A stretch of DNA of 64,000 nt from Bacteroidota bacterium (GCA_006218065.1 VBWE01000026.1:68439-132438); one strand, 5' to 3'; positions 35,351 through 43,715 are shown, counted from the first letter of the stretch. Notes: generated by a model not told the origin, from the letters alone. Numbers and translations are program-made.

Positions 35351-36172
35351 ATGGCAAAGAAAAAAACAATACAGGTAAAAGAGACGGAAATAACAATTAT
35401 ACAGCACAATGATACCGACTATATTTCACTCACAGATATGGTCAGACATTTTGAAGACGGGCTAGTACTGATAGAAAAATGGCTCAGAAACAAGAATACC
35501 ATTGAATTTATCGGGATATGGGAGCAGATAAACAACCCGCTTTTTAATTCCCCCGAATTCGGGGGAATTAAAAATGAAGCCGGATTAAACCGGTTTACTT
35601 TATCTGTAAAAAAGTGGATTGAAAAAACCCATGCTATCGGGTTAATTGCAAAAACAGGGAGATATGGCAGTGGAACTTTTGCCCACAAAGACATTGCCTT
35701 TGAATTCGGAAGCTGGCTGAGCCCGGAATTCAAGTTATATCTCATCAAAGAGTTTCAGCGTTTAAAAGATGACGAAAACGATCGTTTAAAACTGGAATGG
35801 AGTTTCCAGCGTACGCTGGCCAAAGTAAATTACCGTATTCATACCGATGCCATAAAGGAAAAACTTATTCCTCCCAGTCTTTCCAAAAACCAGATAAATT
35901 ACCTCTATGCCAATGAAGCCGATCTGCTCAACGTAGCTTTGTTCGGAAAAACGGCAGCCGAATGGCGAACGGAAAACCCGGGGCCGGATGGCAATATCCG
36001 CGATCATGCTACTATTGAGCAACTGGTTGTGCTCTCGAACCTGGAAAGCATAAATGCCATGCTTATCCACCAGGATATGTCACAGGCAAAGCGATTGAAA
36101 CAACTCAACGAAATGGCGATAACACAAATGAAATCATTGCTTGCCAATAACCATTTGAAAAAACTGAAATAA
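35351..36172 (+). CDS. KilA-N domain protein
   Basis: The product is 273 residues from the ATG at 35351. The KilA-N DNA-binding domain occupies about residues 1-130: ISLTDMVRHFEDGLVLIEKWLRN, then PLFNSPEFGGIKNEAGLNRF and the hallmark GRYGSGTFAHKDIAFEFGSWLSPEFKLYLIKEFQRLK. The C-terminal 140 residues are helical and occur with KilA-N in other bacterial proteins of this type; no enzyme motif is seen. KilA-N proteins are common in phages and mobile elements as antirepressors. GC content is clearly lower than in all neighbours, which suggests transfer. The frame is open upstream to 35240, but that part is the SRAP remnant. A 34-bp perfect palindrome lies inside the gene at 35541-35574. Confidence 0.85.
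   Translation: MAKKKTIQVKETEITIIQHNDTDYISLTDMVRHFEDGLVLIEKWLRNKNTIEFIGIWEQINNPLFNSPEFGGIKNEAGLNRFTLSVKKWIEKTHAIGLIAKTGRYGSGTFAHKDIAFEFGSWLSPEFKLYLIKEFQRLKDDENDRLKLEWSFQRTLAKVNYRIHTDAIKEKLIPPSLSKNQINYLYANEADLLNVALFGKTAAEWRTENPGPDGNIRDHATIEQLVVLSNLESINAMLIHQDMSQAKRLKQLNEMAITQMKSLLANNHLKKLK
35541..35574. repeat. 34-bp perfect palindrome inside the KilA-N gene
   Basis: The sequence reads TTTTTAATT, then CCCCC, GAATTC, GGGGG and AATTAAAAA, and is its own reverse complement over all 34 bases with no loop. It encodes the conserved FNSPEFGGIKN segment of the KilA-N domain, so it is a coding palindrome and not an intergenic insertion. Confidence 0.95.
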
Positions 36173-36213
36173 CTTCACAAGCAAACGAAAAAATATTTGA
36201 CCTTTAAGTATTA

Positions 36214-36933
36214 ATGTGCTACAACATCTCCGCAGAAACCAACCCGTATGCGCTCGAAGAACTGCTCGAAGCGAAGTACGAGGATTACAGCGACTGGGAC
36301 CCTTTTCACGCCATTTCAGGATTTGCACATCCGCGCCTGCCGGTGCTTACGAGCGAAGATCCGGCGAAAATCCGGCGAATGACCTGGGGACTGATCCCGC
36401 ACTGGGCCGAAAATCACGCAAAAGCAGCGGAACTGAAAAACCAGACACTGAACGCCAAAAGCGAAACGATCTTTGAAAAACCTTCTTTCCGTTATCCCAT
36501 CCTGCGCCGCCGCTGTCTTGTTCCGGTTACCGGATTTTACGAATGGCAATCGGTGAACGGGAAAAAATTCCCGTATTTCATCTACTCCAAAAACAAAAAA
36601 CCGTTTGTCCTCGCCGGCATTTACGACAACTGGGTGGATACCGATACCGGCGAAATCCTACAGGGGTTTTCCATCCTCACCACCGAAGCCAACCCGATGA
36701 TGGCGCGGATCCACAATTCCAAGCAACGCATGCCGCTGATCCTTCCGCACGAAAAACAAAAAGCATGGATTTCCGCCAACGCCGGCCGCCTGGAACTCGA
36801 ATCGCTGATGCAGGTTTTTGATGAAACGGAAATGGATTCGCACACGGTTTCCAAACTCGTTACCCAGCACGCGAATGTGCCGGAAGCCAAGGACCCGTTC
36901 GATTACCCGGAGTTGGGGTTGATGTTGTTTTAG
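36214..36933 (+). CDS. SOS response-associated peptidase (SRAP, YedK/HMCES family)
   Basis: The 239-residue product begins MCYNI, so Cys2 becomes the N-terminal nucleophile after Met removal, as in all SRAP proteins. Other family residues are present: Asn in LNAKSETIFEKPSFR (N-A-R/K-x-E), the Glu in PVTGFYEWQ, and the His in ARIHNSKQRMPLIL. SRAP proteins form a stable thiazolidine cross-link to abasic sites in single-stranded DNA and protect them. Its stop codon abuts a copy of the GAGGCTGTTAGGAATT repeat end. It lies 41 bases after the KilA-N gene and just before the convergent pheT. Confidence 0.93.
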   Translation: MCYNISAETNPYALEELLEAKYEDYSDWDPFHAISGFAHPRLPVLTSEDPAKIRRMTWGLIPHWAENHAKAAELKNQTLNAKSETIFEKPSFRYPILRRRCLVPVTGFYEWQSVNGKKFPYFIYSKNKKPFVLAGIYDNWVDTDTGEILQGFSILTTEANPMMARIHNSKQRMPLILPHEKQKAWISANAGRLELESLMQVFDETEMDSHTVSKLVTQHANVPEAKDPFDYPELGLMLF

Positions 36934-36948
36934 AGCCTGTTAGGAATT
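36933..36948. repeat. Solo end of the GAGGCTGTTAGGAATT element at the SRAP stop codon
   Basis: GAGCCTGTTAGGAATT differs by one base from the terminal repeat GAGGCTGTTAGGAATT at 46540-46555. It starts on the last base of the SRAP stop codon. Confidence 0.6.
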
Positions 36949-36963
36949 CGCTGCAATAAAAAT

Positions 36964-39420
36964 CTACGATCTTATCGTGGCGCCCAGCTTTTCCGTGTAA
37001 GCTTTCGTTAAACGCTCCATCACTTTTTCAATCTGCTTATCCGTGAGCGTGGCCTGTTCGTCCTGCAGGATGAAACTTACGGCGTATGATTTTTTATCGT
37101 TCCCGATTTTGTCACCTTCGTAAACATCGAACAGGTTGACTTCGCGAAGCAATTGTTTTTCAGTTTGATAAGCGAGGTCTTCCACGGTTTTATATTCTAC
37201 CGCACAATCAAGCACAAGCGCGAGGTCGCGGCGGACAGACGGGAATTTCGATACTTCCCTGTAGCTGATTCCTTTCATGCCGGCGATGGACTGCAGGATA
37301 TTTTCCCAATGAAAATCGGCCCACCAGGCGTCACCGGCGATATCCGTTTTCTTCAGCAGCGCTTTCGCAACACGCCCGAAACGCACGATCTCGCGCTTGC
37401 CCTGGCTCATGAGCATGCCTTCGCTGATCAGTTCATCCGAAATTTTTTCCTGCTTCAGGTTTCCGAAACCGAGCCGGTCGAGTACCAGCTGCACGAAATT
37501 TTTCAGTTCGTAAAATCCTGCAGGTTTATTATCCGCGCTCCAGCTTTCCGGTTCGCTGCGGCCGCAGATAAAAAGGGAAAGCCGGTACTGTTCATCGAAT
37601 TCCCCGTTTTCCTTTTTAGCGTACACTTTTCCGAATTCGAAAAGACGGAGATCGGCCTGTTTCCGGTTTTGATTATACGCGACGGTTTCCAGTCCGCCGA
37701 AAAGCAGCGTGCGGCGCAGGATGCCGAGATCGGAACTCAGCGGGTTGAGCATGGCTACGTTTCCTTCAGGAGCAAACATGGGCAGGCCTTCGGTGTACGA
37801 AGCTTTGGTCAGCGAGTTATTCCATATCTCGAAAAATCCGTTTGCCGCCAGCAGGTCCGCCGCCACATCCTGCACGCGTTCGGGATCCGGTTTGGGCATG
37901 AACGACAGCGAACCGTGCACGCGCTGCGGCGTTTCGATATTGTTGTAGCCATAAATGCGCAGCACTTCTTCCACCACATCGGCCTCGCGTTTCACATCCA
38001 CTTTGAACGGGGGAACGGAAAGCAGCAAAGCGTCGCCGCCTTCGGATGAAACCTGTATGCCGAGCGAAAGAATGATTTTTTTCACCACGTTACGATCGAT
38101 GGTTTTACCGATCAGTCTTTCCGAATTGTGAAATGAAAATGCGATTTCCGCCGGCGCAATTTCCGCCGGATAAATATCAGCCGGCGCTGCAACGGCTTCC
38201 CCGCCTGACGTTTCACGGAGCAGGTATGCTGCACGCTGCAAAGCGAAGATCACCATATTCACATCCGTTCCGCGTTCGAAACGAAAAGAAGAATCCGTTT
38301 TCAGTTGCAGGTTCTTTGATGTTTTACGGACATGCACCGGTTCGAAACAGGCGCTTTCGAGGAAAACGGATGTCGTGGTTTCAGTTACGCCCGAATGCAG
38401 TCCGCCGAAAACACCGGCAATGCACATCGGTTTTTCCGCGTCGCAGATCATTAAATCGTTTGCACCGAGCGTACGTTCAATCCCGTCGAGCGTAACGAAT
38501 TTGGTTCCTTCGGGCAGTTTTTTCACCACGACTTTTCCGCCCGCGATTTTCGCAGCGTCAAAAGCGTGAAGCGGCTGACCGAGTTCATGCAGGACGTAAT
38601 TGGTAACGTCCACCACGTTGTTGATCGGGCGCACGCCGATTGCAGCGAGTTTCTGCTGCAGCCATTCCGGCGAAGGTTTTACTTCGATTCCGCCGATGAG
38701 CACACCCGCGTAACGCAGGCAGGCTTCGGGATTTTCGAGTTCCACGGTAAGCGGACTTTGCGGAAGATCTTCTTCGAAAGCGGATGCGGGAGGCAATTTT
38801 GCGGGCTGGAATTCAGCGAGCGGATCGGTTTGCAGGGCGTTGGAAAAACGGACGGCCGCCAGGTCGCGGGCCGCGCCGTAATGTGAAGCGGCGTCGGCAC
38901 GGTTGGGCGTCAGGCCGATTTCCAGGACGGAGTCGTTTTTCACGGAGAAATAGTCCGCCGCCGTCATGCCCACTTTCGCGTTTGCATCCAGCACCATGAT
39001 GCCGGCATGCGATTCACCGAGGCCGATCTCGTCTTCGGCGCAGATCATGCCTTCGGAAAGCTCGCCGCGTATTTTGGATTTTTTTATTTCGAACGGCTCG
39101 CCGGTAACCGGGTGAACCGTTGTTCCGACAGTGGCTACAACTACTTTCTGCCCGGCGGCAACGTTCGGCGCTCCGCACACGATGCTCAGCAGGTTTTCTC
39201 CGCCCACGTCCACTTTGGCCAGCGAAAGTTTATCGGCATTCGGGTGCTTGCTGCATTCCTTTACTTCACCGATCACAAGACCGCGCAGCCCGCCGCGGAT
39301 GGTTTCCACCGTTTCGACGCTTTCCACTTCGAGTCCGCAGTTGGTGAGCAATGCCGCCGTTTCCCCGGGATCAGTTTCCGTTCCGAGGTATTCGTTGAGC
39401 CAGTTCCAGGAGATTTTCAT
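36964..39420 (-). CDS. pheT: Phenylalanyl-tRNA synthetase beta subunit
   Basis: The 818-residue protein has every domain of bacterial PheT. A tRNA-binding OB domain (about 40-150, VIGEVKECSKHPNADKLSLAKVDVG) is followed by the B3/B4 domain, the B5 domain, a catalytic-like core and a C-terminal anticodon-binding FDX-ACB domain (about 720-815, SYREVSKFPSVRRDLALVLD). It forms the alpha2-beta2 synthetase with PheS, whose gene is not adjacent. A perfect -7 box lies 25 bases upstream. Confidence 0.97.
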   Translation of the reverse strand: MKISWNWLNEYLGTETDPGETAALLTNCGLEVESVETVETIRGGLRGLVIGEVKECSKHPNADKLSLAKVDVGGENLLSIVCGAPNVAAGQKVVVATVGTTVHPVTGEPFEIKKSKIRGELSEGMICAEDEIGLGESHAGIMVLDANAKVGMTAADYFSVKNDSVLEIGLTPNRADAASHYGAARDLAAVRFSNALQTDPLAEFQPAKLPPASAFEEDLPQSPLTVELENPEACLRYAGVLIGGIEVKPSPEWLQQKLAAIGVRPINNVVDVTNYVLHELGQPLHAFDAAKIAGGKVVVKKLPEGTKFVTLDGIERTLGANDLMICDAEKPMCIAGVFGGLHSGVTETTTSVFLESACFEPVHVRKTSKNLQLKTDSSFRFERGTDVNMVIFALQRAAYLLRETSGGEAVAAPADIYPAEIAPAEIAFSFHNSERLIGKTIDRNVVKKIILSLGIQVSSEGGDALLLSVPPFKVDVKREADVVEEVLRIYGYNNIETPQRVHGSLSFMPKPDPERVQDVAADLLAANGFFEIWNNSLTKASYTEGLPMFAPEGNVAMLNPLSSDLGILRRTLLFGGLETVAYNQNRKQADLRLFEFGKVYAKKENGEFDEQYRLSLFICGRSEPESWSADNKPAGFYELKNFVQLVLDRLGFGNLKQEKISDELISEGMLMSQGKREIVRFGRVAKALLKKTDIAGDAWWADFHWENILQSIAGMKGISYREVSKFPSVRRDLALVLDCAVEYKTVEDLAYQTEKQLLREVNLFDVYEGDKIGNDKKSYAVSFILQDEQATLTDKQIEKVMERLTKAYTEKLGATIRS

Positions 39421-39445
39421 TGTTTCTGCTTATGCTTAAGGGAAG

Positions 39446-39453
39446 CAAAGTTA
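39446..39453 (-). promoter_or_regulatory. Bacteroidota -7 promoter box for pheT
   Basis: The minus strand reads TAACTTTG (TAnnTTTG), 25 bases before the pheT ATG at 39420. Confidence 0.6.
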
Positions 39454-39512
39454 ATCAATAGCCTCGTTTTAAAATCAGGTTCGCGGAAAGGTCTCATATA
39501 AATGATGACTCA

Positions 39513-39620
39513 ATTTGAAAATGAACCGATTTGAAAATGACCATCACCAACGGAATTGATTTAAAAATGATTTATCGCGTGGCCATCTTCTCCATTTTCA
39601 AATTGGTTCATTTTCAAATC
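39513..39620. repeat. Imperfect inverted repeat made of TTTGAAAATGAACC words
   Basis: TTTGAAAATGAACC-G-ATTTGAAAATG (39513-39538) faces CATTTTCAAATTGGTTCATTTTCAAATC (39593-39620) with one mismatch across about 54 bases. Each arm is itself two direct copies of TTTGAAAATG. It sits in the divergent spacer between pheT and queE. Confidence 0.8.
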
Positions 39621-39654
39621 AGCATACATAGAGCGATTCCGAAAGGCTATTGCT

Positions 39655-39662
39655 TACCTTTG
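39655..39662 (+). promoter_or_regulatory. Bacteroidota -7 box directly before queE
   Basis: TACCTTTG (TAnnTTTG) ends 5 bases before the GTG at 39668, so the queE message may be leaderless. Confidence 0.6.
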
Positions 39663-39667
39663 CCAAA

Positions 39668-40333
39668 GTGAAATACACCGGGAACGTAACGCCTTCATCA
39701 CTCAGCGACGAGCAGCAGGAACTGCTGAACCGCGGTCTGCTCCTGCCCCTGATGGAGGAATTTTACACCATCCAGGGCGAAGGATATCACAGCGGCAAAG
39801 CGGCCTATTTTATCCGGCTCGGCGGCTGCGATGTGGGTTGCCACTGGTGCGACGTAAAAGAGAGCTGGGATGCCGACCTGCACCCGCTTACGCCTGCTGA
39901 TGAAATCGTTAAAAATGCGCTGAAATACCCGGCCAAAGCGGTCGTGATCACCGGGGGGGAACCTTCGGCCTATAATTTGCATTACCTCACGGAAGAGTTG
40001 AAAAAACAGGGCGTGCAGACTTTCGTCGAAACTTCGGGCGCATATCCGCTGACGGGAAACTGGGACTGGATCTGTCTTTCGCCGAAAAAAACAAGCCTGC
40101 CCGATCCCGCCAACTATGCCCGCGCGCACGAACTGAAAATGATCGTTTACAACAAATCCGATTTCGAATGGGCGGAACAGGAAGCGGCGAAGGTGGGTAA
40201 AAACTGTCTTTTGTTTCTTCAGCCCGAATGGAGCCGCTCGAAAGAAATGATGCCGCTCATCACCGGTTACATCATGCAGCACCCGCAATGGAACGTGTCG
40301 CTGCAAACGCATAAGTATATGAACATTCCATAG
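39668..40333 (+). CDS. queE: 7-carboxy-7-deazaguanine synthase (radical SAM)
   Basis: From the GTG at 39668 the product has 221 residues. The FYTIQGEG motif (about 32-39) and the CDVGCHWC cluster motif (Cys54, Cys58, Cys61, a CX3CX2C radical-SAM motif) identify QueE, and VITGGEPSAYN gives the SAM-binding GGEP loop. QueE rearranges 6-carboxy-tetrahydropterin to 7-carboxy-7-deazaguanine in queuosine and related deazapurine synthesis. A TTG at 39650 is in frame but lies upstream of the -7 box, so it cannot be in the transcript; an ATG at 39755 would remove about 29 residues. No queC, queD or queF is next to it. Confidence 0.93.
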   Translation: MKYTGNVTPSSLSDEQQELLNRGLLLPLMEEFYTIQGEGYHSGKAAYFIRLGGCDVGCHWCDVKESWDADLHPLTPADEIVKNALKYPAKAVVITGGEPSAYNLHYLTEELKKQGVQTFVETSGAYPLTGNWDWICLSPKKTSLPDPANYARAHELKMIVYNKSDFEWAEQEAAKVGKNCLLFLQPEWSRSKEMMPLITGYIMQHPQWNVSLQTHKYMNIP

Positions 40334-40366
40334 TAACTTTTACCCGCTAAACGCATTATACTGTCT

Positions 40367-42334
40367 ATGAAATATATCACCGGCCTTTTCCTCGTCCTGC
40401 TGATCCTTTCGTGCAAAGTTCCCGCACAGGCGCAGCCTCCCGTGAGCACCACGAACAAGAAAGCGGAGAAACTGTACACCGAAGGCATGGACCTGCTGGC
40501 CAAACGGCAGCTCGACAAAGGCATCGATGTGCTGAACAAAGCCAAAAAAGCCGATCCTGTTTTCGTTGAACCGTACCTGGTTCTCGGGGACCTGTACGTG
40601 CAGATGGGCGAAAAACAACTGGCAATCAACGAATTCAAAAAAGCATTTGAAATCAACCCGGGATTTTTTCCGAACAGTTTCGTGACCTGCGCCGAAGAGG
40701 AATACAAACTGGGACGTTACGAAGACGCGCTGGCGCATTATAAGTCCTTCCAGGAATACCGCAAAGGCAACGGAAATTCCGAATACGCTAAAAAAGCCGA
40801 GGCCGGTCTGAAAAATTGCAGCTTCGCGATCGAGTCCATGAAGAAACCGGTTCCTTTCGATCCGAAAAATATGGGAGCGGCCATCAACACGGCGGATTGC
40901 GAATATTTTCCCGGCGTAACCGCCGATGACGCTACATTTCTTTTCACCCGGAACAAGCGCGTGCAGACGGGAAACATCCTGGACAACCAGGAAGATTTTT
41001 TTGTGAGTACGCGTAAAGCCGACGGCAGCTGGACTCCGTCGATGAGCATCGGCAGCCCGATCAACACACCGCGGAACGAAGGCGCACCAAGCCTTTCACC
41101 CGACGGACGGTTTTTATTCTTCACCGCCTGTGCGGATTATAACGACTATGGCGAAGGACGCCGCGGTTTCGGAAGCTGCGATCTTTTTTATTCCGAGCGC
41201 AAAGGGAAAAACTGGTCGAACCCGGTGAACCTCGGGCGCAAGATCAATTCGGAATACTGGGAGTCGCAACCTTCGTTTTCTTCCGACGGGCGCACGCTTT
41301 ATTTCGTAAGCAACCGCAAAGGCGGCGAGGGCGACGGCGATATCTGGATGTGCGCGCTGACCGACCAGGGCGAATGGGGAGAAGTGGTGAACCTCGGACC
41401 GGTGATCAATACGCCGAACCGGGAAGAAGCGGTTTTCATTCACCCGGACAACATGACTTTGTATTTCGCGTCGAAAGGACATCCCGGCATGGGCGGGCTC
41501 GATCTTTTCGTTTCGCACCGGAAAGAAGACGGCAGCTGGGGCGTTCCGCAAAACCTCGGTTTTCCGATCAATACGTTTAAAGATGAAAGCGGCATGATCG
41601 TGAACGGCAAAGGGAATATGGCCTATTTCTCTTCCGACCGCGCCGGCACGCTGGGCTGTGAAGACCTGTACGAATTCCTTCTGCCCGAACCCGCACGCGC
41701 CACGCAGGTAACGTACATGAAAGGGAAAGTGTACGATGCAAAAACGAAAAAACCGCTGGCCGCCGCATTCGAACTTATCGACCTGGCGACGGGAAAAACC
41801 GTTGTCGCTTCGATGTCGGATGAAATCACCGGCGAATTCCTGGTTTGTGTTCCGGCGAATAAAAATTACGCACTGAACGTTTCGCGTCCCGGCTACGTTT
41901 TTTATTCGGAATCGTTCATGCTGAAAGAATCGCCGGACAGTTTCAAACCCGTGCAGCGCGATGTGCCTTTGCAGCCGATCCTGAACGACGTGATCCTTAC
42001 GCTGAACAACGTTTTTTTCGAAACGGGGAAATACGACCTGAAACCGGAATCCAAAGCGGAGCTGAATAAACTGGTCGCTTTCCTCAATGCTAACCCGTTG
42101 GTGAAGGGAGAACTCGGCGGACATACGGACAGCATCGGCAATAAAAAAGACAACCTCGTGCTTTCGAATAACCGGGCAAAATCCGTGATGGATTACCTCA
42201 TCACCAACGGTATTCCCGCAAGCCGCCTCAGCTACAAAGGATACGGCGACGCTGTCCCGGTAGCCACCAACGCCACGCCCGAAGGCCGCCAACGCAACAG
42301 GAGAACGGAACTGAAGTTTACTTCGGTGAAATAG
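40367..42334 (+). CDS. PorE-like outer-membrane lipoprotein (TPR, beta-propeller, regulatory and OmpA domains)
   Basis: The 655-residue protein begins with a signal peptide and a possible lipobox (LILSC, Cys17). A TPR region follows (about 28-125), then a PD40/WD40-like propeller (about 165-430, repeated words PSLSPDGRFLFF, PSFSSDGRTLYF, VFIHPDNMTLYF, MAYFSSDRAGT), a carboxypeptidase-regulatory-like domain (about 443-530), and an OmpA-type peptidoglycan-binding domain (about 540-655, GGHTDSIGNKKDNLVLSNNRAKSV). This order equals that of PorE, the T9SS component that anchors the complex to peptidoglycan. Bacteroidota have several such proteins, so it may be a paralogue. It follows queE by 33 bases and may be cotranscribed with it. 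Confidence 0.85.
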   Translation: MKYITGLFLVLLILSCKVPAQAQPPVSTTNKKAEKLYTEGMDLLAKRQLDKGIDVLNKAKKADPVFVEPYLVLGDLYVQMGEKQLAINEFKKAFEINPGFFPNSFVTCAEEEYKLGRYEDALAHYKSFQEYRKGNGNSEYAKKAEAGLKNCSFAIESMKKPVPFDPKNMGAAINTADCEYFPGVTADDATFLFTRNKRVQTGNILDNQEDFFVSTRKADGSWTPSMSIGSPINTPRNEGAPSLSPDGRFLFFTACADYNDYGEGRRGFGSCDLFYSERKGKNWSNPVNLGRKINSEYWESQPSFSSDGRTLYFVSNRKGGEGDGDIWMCALTDQGEWGEVVNLGPVINTPNREEAVFIHPDNMTLYFASKGHPGMGGLDLFVSHRKEDGSWGVPQNLGFPINTFKDESGMIVNGKGNMAYFSSDRAGTLGCEDLYEFLLPEPARATQVTYMKGKVYDAKTKKPLAAAFELIDLATGKTVVASMSDEITGEFLVCVPANKNYALNVSRPGYVFYSESFMLKESPDSFKPVQRDVPLQPILNDVILTLNNVFFETGKYDLKPESKAELNKLVAFLNANPLVKGELGGHTDSIGNKKDNLVLSNNRAKSVMDYLITNGIPASRLSYKGYGDAVPVATNATPEGRQRNRRTELKFTSVK

Positions 42335-42399
42335 CTATCGGGATCCTCCGCGTACCTTTTACAAATGAAGCATCGTTAATGTCGGAATAGTCACTCGTT

Positions 42400-42513
42400 A
42401 AGCGGCAGGAGGCAGTCAACGTAGTGCGCTTCGCATGTTGCCTGGATTTCCCAGGAACATCCCTGTAATACCAAAACTGCCTCCTGCCTCCTGCCGACTG
42501 CCTCCTGCCGCTT
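42400..42513. repeat. 18-bp perfect inverted repeat (AAGCGGCAGGAGGCAGTC)
   Basis: AAGCGGCAGGAGGCAGTC (42400-42417) and its exact complement (42496-42513) flank 78 bases that also contain further direct CTGCCTCC copies before the right arm. It lies downstream of the PorE-like gene in the 42335-42671 spacer. The only other item there is the 60-nt element at 42515-42576. Confidence 0.85.
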
Positions 42514-42514
42514 C

Positions 42515-42576
42515 GTAAAAACTATTCCGACGTGTAGTGGAAACTTTCCTGTAAAACATTCTCCGGAGGAATTTTA
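42515..42576 (+). repeat. Copy 2 of the dispersed element of about 60 nt (ACTATTCCGACGT...CTCCGGAGGAAT)
   Basis: The sequence has AAAAACTATTCCGACGT at its 5' end, CTGTAAAA near the middle and CTCCGGAGGAAT at its 3' end, all shared with 5584-5646. In both places the element follows the 3' end of a plus-strand gene. Confidence 0.65.
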
Positions 42577-42671
42577 AACGTTCTATACATTCGTTGAAAA
42601 ATATTCAGCCGTTTCTTTGGAAACAAGGGAGCGGCTTTCGTATTTTTCAAATAAAATAAACCCGCAACCCG

Positions 42672-43706
42672 ATGCCGAAACGAATTATCATTTGCTGCGA
42701 CGGAACCTGGAATGAACCGCGTGAAAGCGACCGGGGAACAGAAAGCCCGAGTAACGTTTATAAATTCTATCATGCCCTGAAAGGCGTTTCGTCCGACGGG
42801 ATGCTGCAAAAAGCCTACTACGACCAGGGCGTCGGTACCGGGGCATTCCGGGTGCTCTGCGGCATGACCGGTTCGGGGATTTCGAAAAATATCAAGGAAG
42901 CGTACGGGTTTATCTGCCGGTATTATCAACCCGGCGACGAAATATTCCTGCTCGGTTTCAGCCGCGGCGCTTATACGGCGCGAAGTGTAAGCGGGCTGAT
43001 CTGGAATTGCGGAATACTGAAGAGAGAATATGCGGTAAAAAAAACAGAAGATGCGTACAAATTATACCGCGGCCGGGATTCCAAAGCGCACCCGAGCGGC
43101 GAAGCGGCCAAAGAATTCCGAAAAACATTTTCACATACGCATGAGGGGAATTCAGACGTGAAGTTTATCGGCGTATGGGATACCGTCGGTGCACTTGGAC
43201 TTCCGCTTCCCGGTCTCGGCAGGCTCCTGAACCGGGTTTTTCACCGCAACACGTTTCATGATGTAGAATTGAATTCAGGAGTGAAATATGCTTTTCACGC
43301 ACTGGCCGCCGATGAAAAACGCCTGCTTTTCGCACCCTCCTTGTGGCAGCAAACGCGTTTTGCAAAAGATCCGGCCAATAATGTCAAACAGCATATCGAA
43401 CAGGTTTGGTTTGCCGGCTCGCATTCCAACGTGGGCGGCGGGTACCAGGATACCGGGCTGAGTGACCTTGCGCTGGAATGGATGATTGAAAAAGCGGAAT
43501 CGTGCGGACTGGCTTTCGACGCCGATTATATCAAAAAGCACAGCCACGATAATCACCTGGGCGAACTGCGGAACTCGCGGACGCTTATTTACAAACCGTT
43601 CCGGGTACTCAACCGCCAGCGGGGAAGCGGGGTGAACGAAGCCGTACATCATTCGCTCGAAAGAAGGAAAACGGAAGACAACGATTACCGCCCCGTCGAA
43701 TTTTGA
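42672..43706 (+). CDS. DUF2235 alpha/beta-hydrolase-like protein
   Basis: The 344-residue product is a stand-alone DUF2235 protein. Its N-terminal IIICCDGTWNEP motif (residues 5-16) and the nucleophile elbow LLGFSRGAYTARS (GFSRG at 95-99, Ser97) match the family, as do the later VWDTVGALGLPLPG and VWFAGSHSNVGGGY words (the latter with Asp/His candidates of the triad). Members of this family include phospholipase effectors of the Tle1 type, but here no secretion signal, PAAR, VgrG or immunity gene is nearby. A cytoplasmic esterase or lipase role is therefore equally likely. A near-consensus -7 box (TATTTTTC, 42641-42648) lies 23 bases upstream of the ATG. Confidence 0.85.
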   Translation: MPKRIIICCDGTWNEPRESDRGTESPSNVYKFYHALKGVSSDGMLQKAYYDQGVGTGAFRVLCGMTGSGISKNIKEAYGFICRYYQPGDEIFLLGFSRGAYTARSVSGLIWNCGILKREYAVKKTEDAYKLYRGRDSKAHPSGEAAKEFRKTFSHTHEGNSDVKFIGVWDTVGALGLPLPGLGRLLNRVFHRNTFHDVELNSGVKYAFHALAADEKRLLFAPSLWQQTRFAKDPANNVKQHIEQVWFAGSHSNVGGGYQDTGLSDLALEWMIEKAESCGLAFDADYIKKHSHDNHLGELRNSRTLIYKPFRVLNRQRGSGVNEAVHHSLERRKTEDNDYRPVEF

Positions 43707-43715
43707 ACCGGGAAA

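Noticed and set aside
41114..42292. 392-residue open frame on the minus strand inside the PorE-like gene
   Set aside because: It is antisense to well-supported domains and its composition is rich in His, Arg and Phe; no promoter or family match is seen.
42672..43706. DUF2235 protein as a type VI secretion effector
   Set aside because: No VgrG, PAAR, Hcp, adaptor or immunity gene is near, and there is no sorting signal; only the hydrolase fold is supported.
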